Below, in pieces: positions 10,101 to 18,685 of a stretch of DNA of 64,000 nt. The position numbers were made by a program, and so were the translations under genes. Source of the stretch: Thiopseudomonas acetoxidans (GTDB taxonomy: Bacteria; Pseudomonadota; Gammaproteobacteria; Pseudomonadales; Pseudomonadaceae); contig NZ_JAUCDY010000005.1 in assembly GCF_030362935.1 (NCBI RefSeq), forward strand, positions 121,886 through 185,885, written 5' to 3'. A model generated the notes under the pieces. The model saw only the letters and a program-made list of their open reading frames with translations. It made no database searches and was not told the DNA's origin. Each line of letters starts with the position of its first letter. Position 1 is the stretch's first letter.

Positions 10101-10256
10101 CTGGGTATTAATAACCATGGCTTTAAAGGTGAACGGTGGATCTTCACTTTGCCCTAGCTGTCCATAGGCCATAAAACCGACAATACTGGCCATCAGCATG
10201 ACAAAGAGCACCAGCGGACGATTATTTAAGGCCCACGCCGACAGATTAAAATGCAT
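7188..10256 (-). CDS. RND-family efflux transporter (HAE1-type inner-membrane pump)
   Basis: A 1022-residue inner-membrane proton-driven pump. It has the expected twelve-helix plan: a first helix near residues 12-30, a large periplasmic domain, helices TM2-7, a second periplasmic domain and TM8-12. The proton-relay aspartate pair is present in TM4 (LMVDDAI, near residue 405), and the TM region after it is intact. It resembles the TriC/MexK class more than AcrB or MexB, so drug or small-molecule export is inferred, with substrate unknown. The ribosome site overlaps the stop codon of the upstream adaptor gene, so the two are co-translated. No outer-membrane channel gene is in the locus. Confidence 0.92.
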   Translation of the reverse strand: MHFNLSAWALNNRPLVLFVMLMASIVGFMAYGQLGQSEDPPFTFKAMVINTQWPGATAEEVSRQVTERIEKKLMETGLFEKIVSFSRPGESQVTFVARDDLSSKDVPELWYQIRKKIADIRHTLPREIRGPFFNDEFGTTFGNIYALTGQGYDYAVLKDYAERVQLQLQRVADVGKVELVGLQEEKIWIEVSNTRLANLGVSLQAIQQALEAQNTVSATGFFETDTDRIQLRVSGRFTAVKEICDFPIRVGDRTFRLADVAEVQRGFNDPAAPRMRFMGEDALGLAVSMQDGGDILVLGNALEKEFSRLQEGLPIGMELRKVSDQPAAVKTSVGEFMQVLIEALVIVLLVSFFSLGFRTGLVVAFSIPIVLAITFALMHYFNIGLHKISLGALVLALALMVDDAIIAVEMMAIKMEQGFERVKAASFAWTSTAFPMLTGTLITAAGFLPIATAESTVGEYTRSIFQVVGIALMVSWFAAVLFVPYLGDKLLPDLARIKAAKHGNKEGEHDPYATPFYQRFRALVSWCVDYRKTVIAVTLALFVAALAAFPLVPKQFFADSNRLELLLDIKLAEGASLKATQQKVERIEQRLKEREGIVNYVVYIGAGSPRFYLPLDQQLPTTSFAQFVLLTEDLEQREEIRAWLIELMHTEFADMRSRITRLENGPPVGYPIQFRVSGEHIEQVRDYARQVAGKVRDNPHVANVHLDWEEPSKIVHLTIDQDRARALGVSSAGLAHFLQSALSGTSVSQYREGNELIEILLRGTEQDRTDLASLASLSVPTELGTHVSLAQVVSLDYGFEEGVIWHRNRLPTVTVRADIYGSQQAVDVTAQIMPTLKDIQTNLPAGYLLEVGGTVEDSTRGQQSVVAGVPLFLVVVLSLLMIQLRSFSRSVMVLLTAPLGLIGVVVFLLLLNKPFGFVAMLGTIALSGMIMRNAVILVDQIETDIHAGHSQWQAVIDATVRRFRPIVLTAMAAVLAMIPLSRSVFFGPMAVAIMGGLVFATALTLLFLPALYATWFRVKKPD

Positions 10257-10260
10257 GCAG

Positions 10261-11355
10261 CTACTCCCGCGCCTGACTGACGGGGCGATTATCTCTATCT
10301 ACCGCGCGTACCTGCTGGCCTTCTTGCAGCAAATGCACACCAGCCACCACAATCCAGTCATCGGCCTGCAACCCTGAGATTATCGGCACTGTGGTTTGGG
10401 TATAAGCTCCTGTTTGCACAGCACGACGGACTACTGTTTGCGTCGCCAGGTCCACTACCCAAACATAGGCTTGATTGTGTTCTGCGTTCACAGCAGACAA
10501 AGGAACTGCGAGCTGTGCCAAAGTGTCCGCACTGACATACACCCGCGCACTTTGGCCCAACTCTGCTGCACTGACTGAATTGTGCAGCGCCACGCGTGCC
10601 GCATAGGTGCGTGAACGCGGATCAGCGGCAGGTGCTAACTCACGGACTTCACCGGTTAGGCGCTGGTTGGGCTGTGACCACAGCTCCACTTCAACCGGCT
10701 GTCCAAGCACAAAACGGTCAATGATGTGCTCTGGAATACTAAAAGAAACTTCTCGCTCACCGTCCACCGCCAATACAAACACTGTTTGCCCTGCCGCTAC
10801 CACTTGACCGGCTTCCACGTTAGCGCGCGTGATCACCCCAGCATAGGGCGCACGCAACTGAGCATATTGGGTTTGATTTTTTGCCGCTTCAAGCTCAGCC
10901 TGAGCTTGCTTTAAACGGGCTTGGCCGTTTTTAAATTGATTGTGTGCACTATCAAAGTGCGAGCGGCTTACCATCTGCTTGTCGAGTAGTTGCTGATATC
11001 TATCGCGCTCTGCACGCACCAATTCTAGATTGGCTTGTGCCGCTGCTACCTGTGCCTGCATGGCTTGTAAGTGCAAGCCCACGTCCTGCGGATCAAGCTC
11101 AGCTAAAATCTGCTCTGCTTGCACTCGGCTGCCCGTCTCTACCCTGCGCGCAGTCACTTTACCACTGATACGAAACGCTAACTCTGGCTCTAAACGCGCA
11201 CGCACCTCACCCGCAAACGCCTCGATAGCCGTACCTGTTAGCAGAGGCTGCGCAACCATAACGGGTCGCACGCCGAGTGTTTGCGGCTCTTCTTGGCTAC
11301 AGCCCGTTAAGACAAGCGTCGCCAAAAGGCTTAAAACTAAAAGAAACTGCGGCAT
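10261..11355 (-). CDS. RND efflux periplasmic adaptor (membrane fusion protein), lipoprotein
   Basis: The product, 364 residues, begins with a lipoprotein signal: a hydrophobic stretch followed by LTGC, so lipidation at C19 is predicted. Then come a beta-barrel/lipoyl segment, a long coiled coil (about residues 85-165, rich in Q, A, E and L) and the lipoyl return strand with G-V-I-T-R. It links the pump encoded next (gap of 4 bases) to an outer-membrane channel that must be supplied from elsewhere. No regulator gene (TetR, LysR or two-component) flanks it. Confidence 0.92.
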   Translation of the reverse strand: MPQFLLVLSLLATLVLTGCSQEEPQTLGVRPVMVAQPLLTGTAIEAFAGEVRARLEPELAFRISGKVTARRVETGSRVQAEQILAELDPQDVGLHLQAMQAQVAAAQANLELVRAERDRYQQLLDKQMVSRSHFDSAHNQFKNGQARLKQAQAELEAAKNQTQYAQLRAPYAGVITRANVEAGQVVAAGQTVFVLAVDGEREVSFSIPEHIIDRFVLGQPVEVELWSQPNQRLTGEVRELAPAADPRSRTYAARVALHNSVSAAELGQSARVYVSADTLAQLAVPLSAVNAEHNQAYVWVVDLATQTVVRRAVQTGAYTQTTVPIISGLQADDWIVVAGVHLLQEGQQVRAVDRDNRPVSQARE

Positions 11356-11494
11356 GTTTAAATCCCAAGAGTTATCAGACGCCCAACCGTTCGTGACTAA
11401 TTATTACAAACCAGTCAGCAACCATCCTAGCATTTTTGAAAACACTTAAGTTTGATTTAAACGAGTTTGCAACAAAGCCTACACACTGGCCTGC

Positions 11495-12178
11495 TTACTG
11501 CAGCAGCTGGTTAAGGTTATCAATCACTAAATCGGGCTGCTCCAGCTCGATGGGTTGCCCATGATTGTAGCCATAACTGAGCGCAACACAGCGCACCTGT
11601 GCAGCTTTGGCGGCTTGAATATCATTTTTTGAATCACCCACAAACAGGCTTTGCTCCGCAGTAACGCCGGCTTGTTGCATCACCCAGAGCAGCCCCATGG
11701 GATCGGGCTTTTGCTTGGCTAACGTATCGCCACCTACCACCCAATCAAACAAACCCGTTAGACCATGGCTACGCCACAAATCGGGCAAAAACTGCTCTGG
11801 TTTATTGGTGATAATGGCCAGTTTAATATCCTTGCTTTTTAAAGCCGTCAAAGTATCCAAGACCCCAGGATACAAATGGCTGCGCGAGCTTTGCTGTGCA
11901 TAGGCTTGTAAAAAAATCTGCAACGCCGGCTCTGCTTCAGCGGCACTGATACTTGAGTAATCAAACTTACCCGCCAATGCGCGCTGCACTAACACCAATG
12001 CGCCGTTGCCTACCCACTGGCGCACCTGTTCAATATCGGCCGGAGGTCGCCCAAGCTGCGCCAGCATACTGTCCACTGCCGCCGCTAGGTCAGGTACCGA
12101 GTCCAACAAAGTACCGTCCAGATCAAACATTACTAGCTGGGGTAATTCACCCGCAAAAAGGCGTGCGAGCTGACTCAC
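11495..12178 (-). CDS. gph: Phosphoglycolate phosphatase Gph (HAD superfamily)
   Basis: A 227-residue HAD phosphatase that removes 2-phosphoglycolate formed during DNA repair or oxygenase chemistry. Motif I is [10 protein letters not shown] (residues about 19-28), motif II is IITNKPE, motif III K and motif IV is VGDSKNDI. The start is GTG, and it overlaps the stop of rpe by four bases (GTGA), so the pair is translationally coupled. The rpe-gph pair, with trpE downstream in Pseudomonas, is a known arrangement; trpE is not seen here. Confidence 0.93.
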   Translation of the reverse strand: MSQLARLFAGELPQLVMFDLDGTLLDSVPDLAAAVDSMLAQLGRPPADIEQVRQWVGNGALVLVQRALAGKFDYSSISAAEAEPALQIFLQAYAQQSSRSHLYPGVLDTLTALKSKDIKLAIITNKPEQFLPDLWRSHGLTGLFDWVVGGDTLAKQKPDPMGLLWVMQQAGVTAEQSLFVGDSKNDIQAAKAAQVRCVALSYGYNHGQPIELEQPDLVIDNLNQLLQ

Positions 12179-12849
12179 TTTTGCACCTGCGCCAACTCAG
12201 CACGCATTTGCGCAATCACTTCTGCGTAATCAGGCGCATTAAAAATGGCCGACCCCGCAACAAAGGTGTCTGCACCCGCTTCGGCAATGGCACGAATGTT
12301 GTGCAAATTAACACCGCCATCAACTTCTAAGCGAATATCTCGACCACTGGCGCTAATCAGTGCGCGCGCTTCACGTAGTTTGTCCAACGTGCTGGGAATA
12401 AATTTTTGCCCACCAAAACCCGGATTAACGCTCATCAATAAAATCATATCGACTTTATCCATCACGTACTTAAGCGCATCTAAAGATGTAGCTGGGTTAA
12501 AAACCAAACCCGCTTTACAGCCGCCATCTTTAATTAACTGCAATGAGCGATCAACATGCGCTGAGGCTTCTGGATGGAAGGTGATATAGCTGGCTCCAGC
12601 TTCGATAAAATCACCAATAATACGGTCCACTGGCTGCACCATCAGATGCACATCAATGGGAGCCGTAACGCCGTATTTTCTTAATGCACTACAGACCATA
12701 GGGCCGATGGTGAGATTAGGTACATAGTGGTTGTCCATCACATCAAAATGGACCACATCCGCACCGGCAGCAAGGACTTTGTCAACGTCTTCACCCAAGC
12801 GGGCAAAGTCGGCGGATAAAATGGAGGGAGCTATAAAATAAGGCTGCAT
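12175..12849 (-). CDS. rpe: Ribulose-phosphate 3-epimerase
   Basis: Converts ribulose 5-phosphate to xylulose 5-phosphate in the pentose phosphate pathway. The 224-residue TIM barrel starts [20 protein letters not shown] and carries metal and substrate motifs [32 protein letters not shown] and EVDGGVN, in that order. The open frame extends upstream to 12906, but those 19 residues are not family sequence, and AGAGAA sits at a suitable distance before ATG 12849. The stop overlaps gph. Confidence 0.97.
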   Translation of the reverse strand: MQPYFIAPSILSADFARLGEDVDKVLAAGADVVHFDVMDNHYVPNLTIGPMVCSALRKYGVTAPIDVHLMVQPVDRIIGDFIEAGASYITFHPEASAHVDRSLQLIKDGGCKAGLVFNPATSLDALKYVMDKVDMILLMSVNPGFGGQKFIPSTLDKLREARALISASGRDIRLEVDGGVNLHNIRAIAEAGADTFVAGSAIFNAPDYAEVIAQMRAELAQVQK

Positions 12850-12936
12850 GAAGTTCTCTATCACTGTGTGGACAGCATCGAGCTGAGGGGTAAATTGAAG
12901 AGCCATATTAAAGCAAATCAGCGGCTTTTTGCACCC

Positions 12937-14139
12937 TTACTCCATCCACAGCTGGTCAAAGTTTTTAAAACCCCAGTCTTCCACCCGCTCACGCGCCACA
13001 ATCTCTTCATTACAGCGCGCACCGGCTAAATCGATAATTTCTTGTTCAACCGGCACTTTCGACTTGCTCGAAAAAAACACCTTAACTTTGGGCTTTAACA
13101 AAGAGTTCTGATCTTGTTCAATCACCACACCCAAACGACCACTGGCTAAACGCACCAGCGAGCCAATGGGATAAATTCCTACTGTACGAACAAAAGCTTG
13201 GAATATTTGCGGATCAAAATGACCATGCCACTGCGCCATACGCTGAATTGCCTCTGAGGGTCCCCAACCTTTTTTATACGGCCTGTCGGAGGTAACTGCG
13301 TCATACACATCGCACACAGCCGTCATGCGTGATAACAAGCCAATTTCTTCATGCGTAAGTTTATGTGGATAGCCGCTGCCATCAATTTTTTCGTGATGAT
13401 GCAGGCAGGCATCTTGCACCTCAGGGCTTACTGAAGAAATGCCTCTTTTTAAATAGCGCGCACCGTACAGCGGATGCATACGAATACGCTCAAACTCGGT
13501 ATCGGTAAGGCTGGTTGGCTTATTCAAAATCGACTCAGGGATCGCCATCTTCCCCAAATCATGCAACAAGCCGGCTAAGCCCGCCTCACGCATCTGCTCT
13601 TCATCAAACTGCATTTGCCGCGCTAAAGCCATCATCAGTGCGCTGACTGCGACCGAATGCATATAGGTATATTCATCCACCTGCTTTAGTCGCGCTAAGC
13701 TTATTAACGCGCCGGGATGACGCATGACTGATTCGGTCATTTCATTTAGAGCGGTTTCCACCTGCTGGATATCGACTGCTTTACCCATGCGTACGTCGCT
13801 AAACATACTAACTACAGCATCACGCGAGCGCTCGCATATATTGGCCGCTCGCTGTAATTCGCTAACCAGATCACTTTGTTCTGTTTGTTTGTTGGCTGCG
13901 GCTAAAATACTTTGTGCACGCTGATTTGCCTGCTCTTGGGTTACGCCTTCCTGCGCGTCCAATCCCTTGCTGACATCAATCCATACTTCAGTGACTGAGC
14001 TTTGACGTAAACGCTGCAAATCAGTTGGGTTATCCAGTAAAAAACCTGTTTTCCAAAACGGGTGATCCATCCATGAGCCGCATAACTCATGGATGTACAT
14101 GCCTAACACCACACTGGAAACAGGTATTTGCTTTAACAT
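12937..14139 (-). CDS. HD-GYP domain c-di-GMP phosphodiesterase with N-terminal DUF3391
   Basis: A 400-residue protein with DUF3391 at residues 1-130 and an HD-GYP phosphodiesterase domain after it. The catalytic residues are all present: H161 (YMHS), the HD pair at 193-194 in LLHDLGKMAI, HH at about 246-248, and GYP at 256-258 in DGSGYP. All of this favours an active enzyme that hydrolyses c-di-GMP and so shifts motility versus biofilm. A TTG start is possible at 14160, but a TATAAT lies only 6-11 bases before that TTG, so a transcript would start at or near it; ATG 14139 is therefore preferred. It lies alone between rpe and purK. Confidence 0.92.
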   Translation of the reverse strand: MLKQIPVSSVVLGMYIHELCGSWMDHPFWKTGFLLDNPTDLQRLRQSSVTEVWIDVSKGLDAQEGVTQEQANQRAQSILAAANKQTEQSDLVSELQRAANICERSRDAVVSMFSDVRMGKAVDIQQVETALNEMTESVMRHPGALISLARLKQVDEYTYMHSVAVSALMMALARQMQFDEEQMREAGLAGLLHDLGKMAIPESILNKPTSLTDTEFERIRMHPLYGARYLKRGISSVSPEVQDACLHHHEKIDGSGYPHKLTHEEIGLLSRMTAVCDVYDAVTSDRPYKKGWGPSEAIQRMAQWHGHFDPQIFQAFVRTVGIYPIGSLVRLASGRLGVVIEQDQNSLLKPKVKVFFSSKSKVPVEQEIIDLAGARCNEEIVARERVEDWGFKNFDQLWME

Positions 14140-14165
14140 GGCAAGCTCACGAACACTCAAGTCAA

Positions 14166-14171
14166 ATTATA
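14166..14171 (-). promoter_or_regulatory. -10 element for the HD-GYP gene
   Basis: A perfect TATAAT (minus strand) lies 27 bases upstream of ATG 14139. The hexamer 17 bases further back (TGAGGT) is a weak -35 match. Confidence 0.4.
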
Positions 14172-14272
14172 GCTTAATAGATTAATGCACCTCAGAAAGC
14201 AACGCACATACTTTTTCTTAATTTACACCGCTGCAATCATGTATCCCGCTTATCTGTGACGCACTACGAGCA

Positions 14273-15358
14273 CTAAAGACTTTGCAACAATTGCTCAACC
14301 TGACTTACGCGCTGCTTTAATTGCTCTTCGCTCTGACAGCGTACAGTGATATGTCCCACCTTGCGCCCCGGCTTTTCCGCTTTGTTGTAATCATGTACAT
14401 GTGTATCTGCGATTTGCAGTATTTGCTGCGCTGTTGGCATGCGCCCTACGCAGTTAAGCATAGCGCTATGCTCTAACGTAGCGGTGCTGCCCAACGGTAA
14501 GCCCGCAATAGCGCGCAGATGATTTTCAAATTGACTGCATTGCGCGCCCTCGGTGGTCCAATGCCCAGAGTTATGCACCCGTGGGGCGATTTCATTGGCC
14601 ATTAAACCGTCGTCCACCACGAAAAACTCAAAACCCAGCGTACCGACATACTCCAATTCATTGAGCACGCGGCTGGCATAGTCTTCGGCGAGCGACTGCA
14701 ACGGGTGCGCTTGGCTGGCAATCGATAAATGCAAAATTCCATCATGATGAGTATTGTGCGCCAGCGGATAACAGCGAACTTCGCCATCACGAGCACGCAC
14801 AGCAATGACCGACACTTCGCTGGAAAAATCAACAAAGCCTTCCAACAAACAGGGCACATTGCCTAGCTCAGAAAAAGCGCCTTGAACGTCAGCCGTACTG
14901 CGTAAGACTTTTTGTCCTTTGCCGTCATAGCCCATGGTGCGAGTTTTCAAAATAGCAGGTAAACCCACCTTTGCTACGCCCTGCTCTAAACCTTCCTGCG
15001 ATAACACATCGGCAAACTTAGTGACGGGTATACCTAGTTTTTCAAACAGCATTTTTTCGTTTAATCGATCCCGTGCAATACGCAAGGATTCAGCATTGGG
15101 ATAAACCGGCACAAACTGGGATAAATACGCCACGGTTTCTGCGGGAACGTTTTCGAATTCAAAGGTAACCACATCTACTGATTGCGCCAGCTGCTTAAGA
15201 TGCTGTTGCGAATCATAGTCACCCAGCAAGTGCTCGCCCAGTGCTGCGGCACAGGCATCTGCGGCAGGATCTAAAAATGAGAACTGCATACCTAGCGGTG
15301 TACCCGCCAACGCTAGCATGCGACCTAACTGGCCACCGCCTATCACGCCTACTTTCAT
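14273..15358 (-). CDS. purK: N5-carboxyaminoimidazole ribonucleotide synthase PurK
   Basis: ATP-grasp enzyme that makes N5-CAIR from AIR and bicarbonate in purine synthesis. The 361-residue product starts MKVGVIGGGQLGRML (nucleotide-binding glycine loop), and includes the ATP-grasp segments LKTRTMGYDGKGQ, and NEIAPRVHNSGHWT near residue 275. It lies 3 bases downstream of purE, which supplies the next enzyme. Confidence 0.97.
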   Translation of the reverse strand: MKVGVIGGGQLGRMLALAGTPLGMQFSFLDPAADACAAALGEHLLGDYDSQQHLKQLAQSVDVVTFEFENVPAETVAYLSQFVPVYPNAESLRIARDRLNEKMLFEKLGIPVTKFADVLSQEGLEQGVAKVGLPAILKTRTMGYDGKGQKVLRSTADVQGAFSELGNVPCLLEGFVDFSSEVSVIAVRARDGEVRCYPLAHNTHHDGILHLSIASQAHPLQSLAEDYASRVLNELEYVGTLGFEFFVVDDGLMANEIAPRVHNSGHWTTEGAQCSQFENHLRAIAGLPLGSTATLEHSAMLNCVGRMPTAQQILQIADTHVHDYNKAEKPGRKVGHITVRCQSEEQLKQRVSQVEQLLQSL

Positions 15359-15361
15359 GGG

Positions 15362-15853
15362 TTAAGCCTCACGTGGGTCTGGGTTAGCCAAGACGGCTTG
15401 GGTCTGCCGCTCACGGTACTGGTGCAGCGTTTGCAAAATCTGTGGGTGTTGATGCGAGAGAATACTGGCTGCTAACAAAGCGGCGTTGATCGCCCCCGCC
15501 TTACCAATCGACAGCGTAGCTACAGGTACGCCAGCAGGCATTTGCACAATAGAGAGCAATGAATCCACACCAGAGAGCATGGACGACTGCACTGGCACTC
15601 CCAGCACTGGCAAATGGGTTTTTGCCGCACACATGCCTGGCAAATGCGCCGCGCCGCCAGCACCGGCGATAATAACTTGGATACCACGCTCATGCGCCTG
15701 CTCGGCATAGCTAAAGAGTAAGTCAGGGGTACGGTGCGCAGAAACCACCTGCACTTCGTAAGCTATGCCAAGCGTTTCCAGCATATCAATACTATGACTC
15801 ATGGTGGACCAGTCCGATTTGGACCCCATAATTACACCGACCAATGCGTTCAT
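15362..15853 (-). CDS. purE: N5-carboxyaminoimidazole ribonucleotide mutase PurE
   Basis: Converts N5-CAIR to CAIR, directly after PurK. The 163-residue protein has the PurE signature: [13 protein letters not shown] (residues 7-19, phosphate-binding loop), the SAHRTPD loop and [11 protein letters not shown] with the catalytic histidine. The open frame upstream adds 18 unrelated residues; AGAGGCG lies in front of ATG 15853, so that start is chosen. Forms an operon with purK. Confidence 0.97.
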   Translation of the reverse strand: MNALVGVIMGSKSDWSTMSHSIDMLETLGIAYEVQVVSAHRTPDLLFSYAEQAHERGIQVIIAGAGGAAHLPGMCAAKTHLPVLGVPVQSSMLSGVDSLLSIVQMPAGVPVATLSIGKAGAINAALLAASILSHQHPQILQTLHQYRERQTQAVLANPDPREA

Positions 15854-15898
15854 GTGTTTCGCCTCTGTATGCAAATAAGTTTTTATAGTACACAAATA

Positions 15899-15926
15899 AT
15901 AAACCACGCTATACGGCGTGGTTTAT
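15899..15926 (-). terminator. Rho-independent terminator after serB
   Basis: An 11-bp stem (15899-15909 with 15916-15926, loop of 6) lies 60 bases after the serB stop, before purE. On the minus strand the stem is followed by a short TTATTATTTG tract. A partial T tract makes it moderate. Confidence 0.65.
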
Positions 15927-15985
15927 CTAATGGACTAATTATAACTCAGGGCCCGGCATTATTGAATGCACAATACCCCCTCTCC

Positions 15986-17203
15986 TTAGTTTTCCTGCCC
16001 ATCACGATCACGGTACCCTAGCAAATACAAAATGCCATCCAAGCCCAGCGTTGATATCGCTTGGCGCGCACTTTTCTTCACCATGGGCTTCGCCCGAAAT
16101 GCCACACCCAAACCAGCTAAACCAAGCATCGGCAAATCATTAGCTCCATCGCCCACAGCAATGGTCTGCTCTAAACGCAAACCTTCTTTTTTAGCCAACT
16201 CTTTGAGCAAGTCTGCTTTACGCTGCGCATCAACAATAGGCTCAATGGCGCGACCGGTCAGCTTGCCATCGATGATTTCCAGTTCATTGGCATACACATA
16301 ATCTATACCCAGCTTGGCTTGCAGCTGTTTAGCAAAGTAGGTAAAACCGCCGGATAAAATCGCCGTTTTATAACCGAGGCGTTTCAGTTCAGCAAACAGG
16401 GTTTCTGCCCCTTCGGTTAAGCGCAGCGAGTCGCCAATACTTTGCAGGACCCCTTCTGACAAGCCTTCCAACAAAGCTAAACGCTCGCGGAAACTGGCTT
16501 TAAAGTCCAATTCACCGTGCATGGCACGTTCAGTAATGGCTGCCACTTGCTCACCCACTCCAGCGGCTTTGGCCAGCTCGTCAATCACTTCTGCTTCAAT
16601 TAGAGTGGAGTCCATATCAAACACGGCTAAACGGCGGTTGCGGCGGAACACCGTATCACGCTGAAAGGCAATATCCACGTTTAGTTCTTGCGCCACGCTT
16701 AAAAACTCAGCACGCAACGCATCGACATCTTTAGGTTCACCGCGCACGGAAAACTCAATGCAGCCTTTACTTTGATCCGCTGGCATATCTAACGGCATGC
16801 GTCCTGAAAGGCGATCAATATGATCAATGTTCAAACCATTGCTGGCGGTAATGGCACTAACACGGTGCAATTGCTCTGCTGTTACCTTACGGGTGAGCAA
16901 AGTCACTATATAGCGCGACTTGCCCTTACCTGACACCCAGTGCTGGTAGTCTTGCTCAGATACAGGCGTAAAACGTACCTGTTGATCCATTTTGTAGCCG
17001 GTAAACAGCACGTCTTTTAGTGTATCTGCCGCCTGCTTATCATGCGGAATCTCAACTAAGATGCCAAAAGATAGGGTGTCATGAATCACCGCTTGGCCTA
17101 TATCAAGGACATTCACCCCCGTTTGCGACAGCACGCTCATAATGGCAGCGGTTAAGCCCGGACGGTCTTCACCCGTTATATTGATCAATACAATTTCTCG
17201 CAA
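15986..17203 (-). CDS. serB: Phosphoserine phosphatase SerB
   Basis: Last step of serine synthesis. The 405-residue protein is longer than E. coli SerB (322) because of an N-terminal ACT-type region with two segments (1-180), usual in Pseudomonas. The HAD motifs follow: FDMDST with nucleophile D196 and acid D198, the LSGG motif and VGDGANDLPML. The start is a TTG: MREIVLINITG is the conserved N terminus and no ATG precedes it in frame; GGAG lies about nine bases upstream. Serine may act through the ACT domain, an inference. Divergent from the YtjB/Smp gene. Confidence 0.96.
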   Translation of the reverse strand: MREIVLINITGEDRPGLTAAIMSVLSQTGVNVLDIGQAVIHDTLSFGILVEIPHDKQAADTLKDVLFTGYKMDQQVRFTPVSEQDYQHWVSGKGKSRYIVTLLTRKVTAEQLHRVSAITASNGLNIDHIDRLSGRMPLDMPADQSKGCIEFSVRGEPKDVDALRAEFLSVAQELNVDIAFQRDTVFRRNRRLAVFDMDSTLIEAEVIDELAKAAGVGEQVAAITERAMHGELDFKASFRERLALLEGLSEGVLQSIGDSLRLTEGAETLFAELKRLGYKTAILSGGFTYFAKQLQAKLGIDYVYANELEIIDGKLTGRAIEPIVDAQRKADLLKELAKKEGLRLEQTIAVGDGANDLPMLGLAGLGVAFRAKPMVKKSARQAISTLGLDGILYLLGYRDRDGQEN

Positions 17204-17303
17204 GGCGCTACACTCCGCACTAAATCATTAAACAAAAGGCATTTTAGCCTGTATCACAAAAAGCTGCAGTAGTTATGCTGCTGTGTTCCCACGGCGGTTT
17301 TGT

Positions 17304-17309
17304 TAGAAT
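17304..17309 (+). promoter_or_regulatory. -10 element before the YtjB/Smp-like gene
   Basis: TAGAAT lies 35 bases before the ATG at 17345. A good -35 hexamer is not evident. Confidence 0.3.
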
Positions 17310-17344
17310 TGCCTACCCTCTAACGCCTTAACTGAGTTCTCTTC

Positions 17345-18679
17345 ATGCAAATGCCCAAGCTGTTACGCGATCTGACTATCAGTCAAAAACTTGTTTTATC
17401 GTGCACAGCTATCTTGCTGTTTTCTATTTTGCTGTTTGGTTGGATGGTTTACGCTCAATGGCAATCGTCCACTCAGCAGCAGGCGGATGCACTGGGCGAG
17501 ACTCTCATCAGCCAAACGGCCAAAGAGGCGATGATTTCTTTAGCCGCCGAAGATACCCTAGGCCTTAACATTCTGCTACGCGAACTGATTAATAATCCTT
17601 ATGTAAGCCATGCTGCGCTCTACAGTCCTGACAACAGCACCCTAGTTGAAGTGGGCAAGCGCCCTGCGGCTAACAGCAACCTGTACAGCCACCAACTGAC
17701 CTTTCAGCGTGTACTGGCTGGCACGTTACAAATTAGCATCGATGTTAAACGCTTACAGCAGCCCATGTATAAAAGTTTGCAAAGCATGGCGTTGTTGGCG
17801 CTGCTCATTTTAGCCGTCGCCATGTATTTGGTTCATCGCCTTGCAGTTAGTATTCGCAAACCGATGCAAACGCTCAAATACTGGGCACAAAATCCAGTCA
17901 CCGCTGCTCCGCACACAGAACGCAACGATGAAATCGGTCACTTGGCACAGGCGCTAGATGCATTGCTGGCACCGCCCGTTTTGCATGATTTGTTGGCGGC
18001 TGAACAGACAAACTCTGAACCGGACAAACAAAGGGCCTCCAACCAGCATCTGGATGTCATGCAACTGCCTAGCGGCGTGCTGGATACCTGCAACCACGCA
18101 ACCGCTGATGCCGAAAAAGCCAAGACAGCCACCATTGTTCTCGCTGTGCAGCTTAGCCTGAGTAAAAAACAAGAGCATTTATCCAGCCAACGGCTCACCC
18201 AGCTCTTTGATACCTATCATCATGCATTAATCAAAACAGCAGAGCTGTACAGCGCGCAGCTTATCCAGCTGGATGACGGGCGCACACTGTTGTTTTTTGA
18301 TGATTCAAACGAGCATTTTGTGCGTTATTCGTTGTGCTGCGGCGAATTACTGCGCGAGTTTGGTCATAGCCTGCAAGTTGACATTGCCGACAGCGGTATC
18401 ACCGTCGGCTTGCAACTAGGCATTAGTTATGGCGAAGTGATTAGCGATTTAACTCCAGCATCACTACTGAACCAACCCAGCGTAAAGAGTGCATTGGAGC
18501 TAAGCCGATTTAGTCGCAATCTACTACTGGTTAGTAACGAGTTAGCTGTTGATAGCCGCGCTCAGGCCTGTGCTCGCATTCGCAGCATTGCTCGGCCTGA
18601 GGGTGCGAACTGTGTTGAGCGACTGCTGGCACCCTATCCCGCTCAACTCGACAAACAGCTGCAGATACTGATGCAGTAA
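17345..18679 (+). CDS. YtjB/Smp (AhpA)-family inner-membrane protein
   Basis: A 444-residue protein with a transmembrane segment near residues 17-37, a periplasmic loop of about 110 residues, a second transmembrane segment near 145-165 (SMALLALLILAVAMYLV), then a HAMP-like linker and a C-terminal domain resembling the nucleotide-cyclase-like fold in this family, without visible catalytic motifs. The arrangement divergent from serB is the one known for smp (ytjB) in E. coli, and I use this together with the topology. In Pseudomonas a homologue is called AhpA. Role not established by sequence. Convergent with the PqiC-type gene (6 bases between stops). Confidence 0.75.
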   Translation: MQMPKLLRDLTISQKLVLSCTAILLFSILLFGWMVYAQWQSSTQQQADALGETLISQTAKEAMISLAAEDTLGLNILLRELINNPYVSHAALYSPDNSTLVEVGKRPAANSNLYSHQLTFQRVLAGTLQISIDVKRLQQPMYKSLQSMALLALLILAVAMYLVHRLAVSIRKPMQTLKYWAQNPVTAAPHTERNDEIGHLAQALDALLAPPVLHDLLAAEQTNSEPDKQRASNQHLDVMQLPSGVLDTCNHATADAEKAKTATIVLAVQLSLSKKQEHLSSQRLTQLFDTYHHALIKTAELYSAQLIQLDDGRTLLFFDDSNEHFVRYSLCCGELLREFGHSLQVDIADSGITVGLQLGISYGEVISDLTPASLLNQPSVKSALELSRFSRNLLLVSNELAVDSRAQACARIRSIARPEGANCVERLLAPYPAQLDKQLQILMQ

Positions 18680-18685
18680 AAAATA

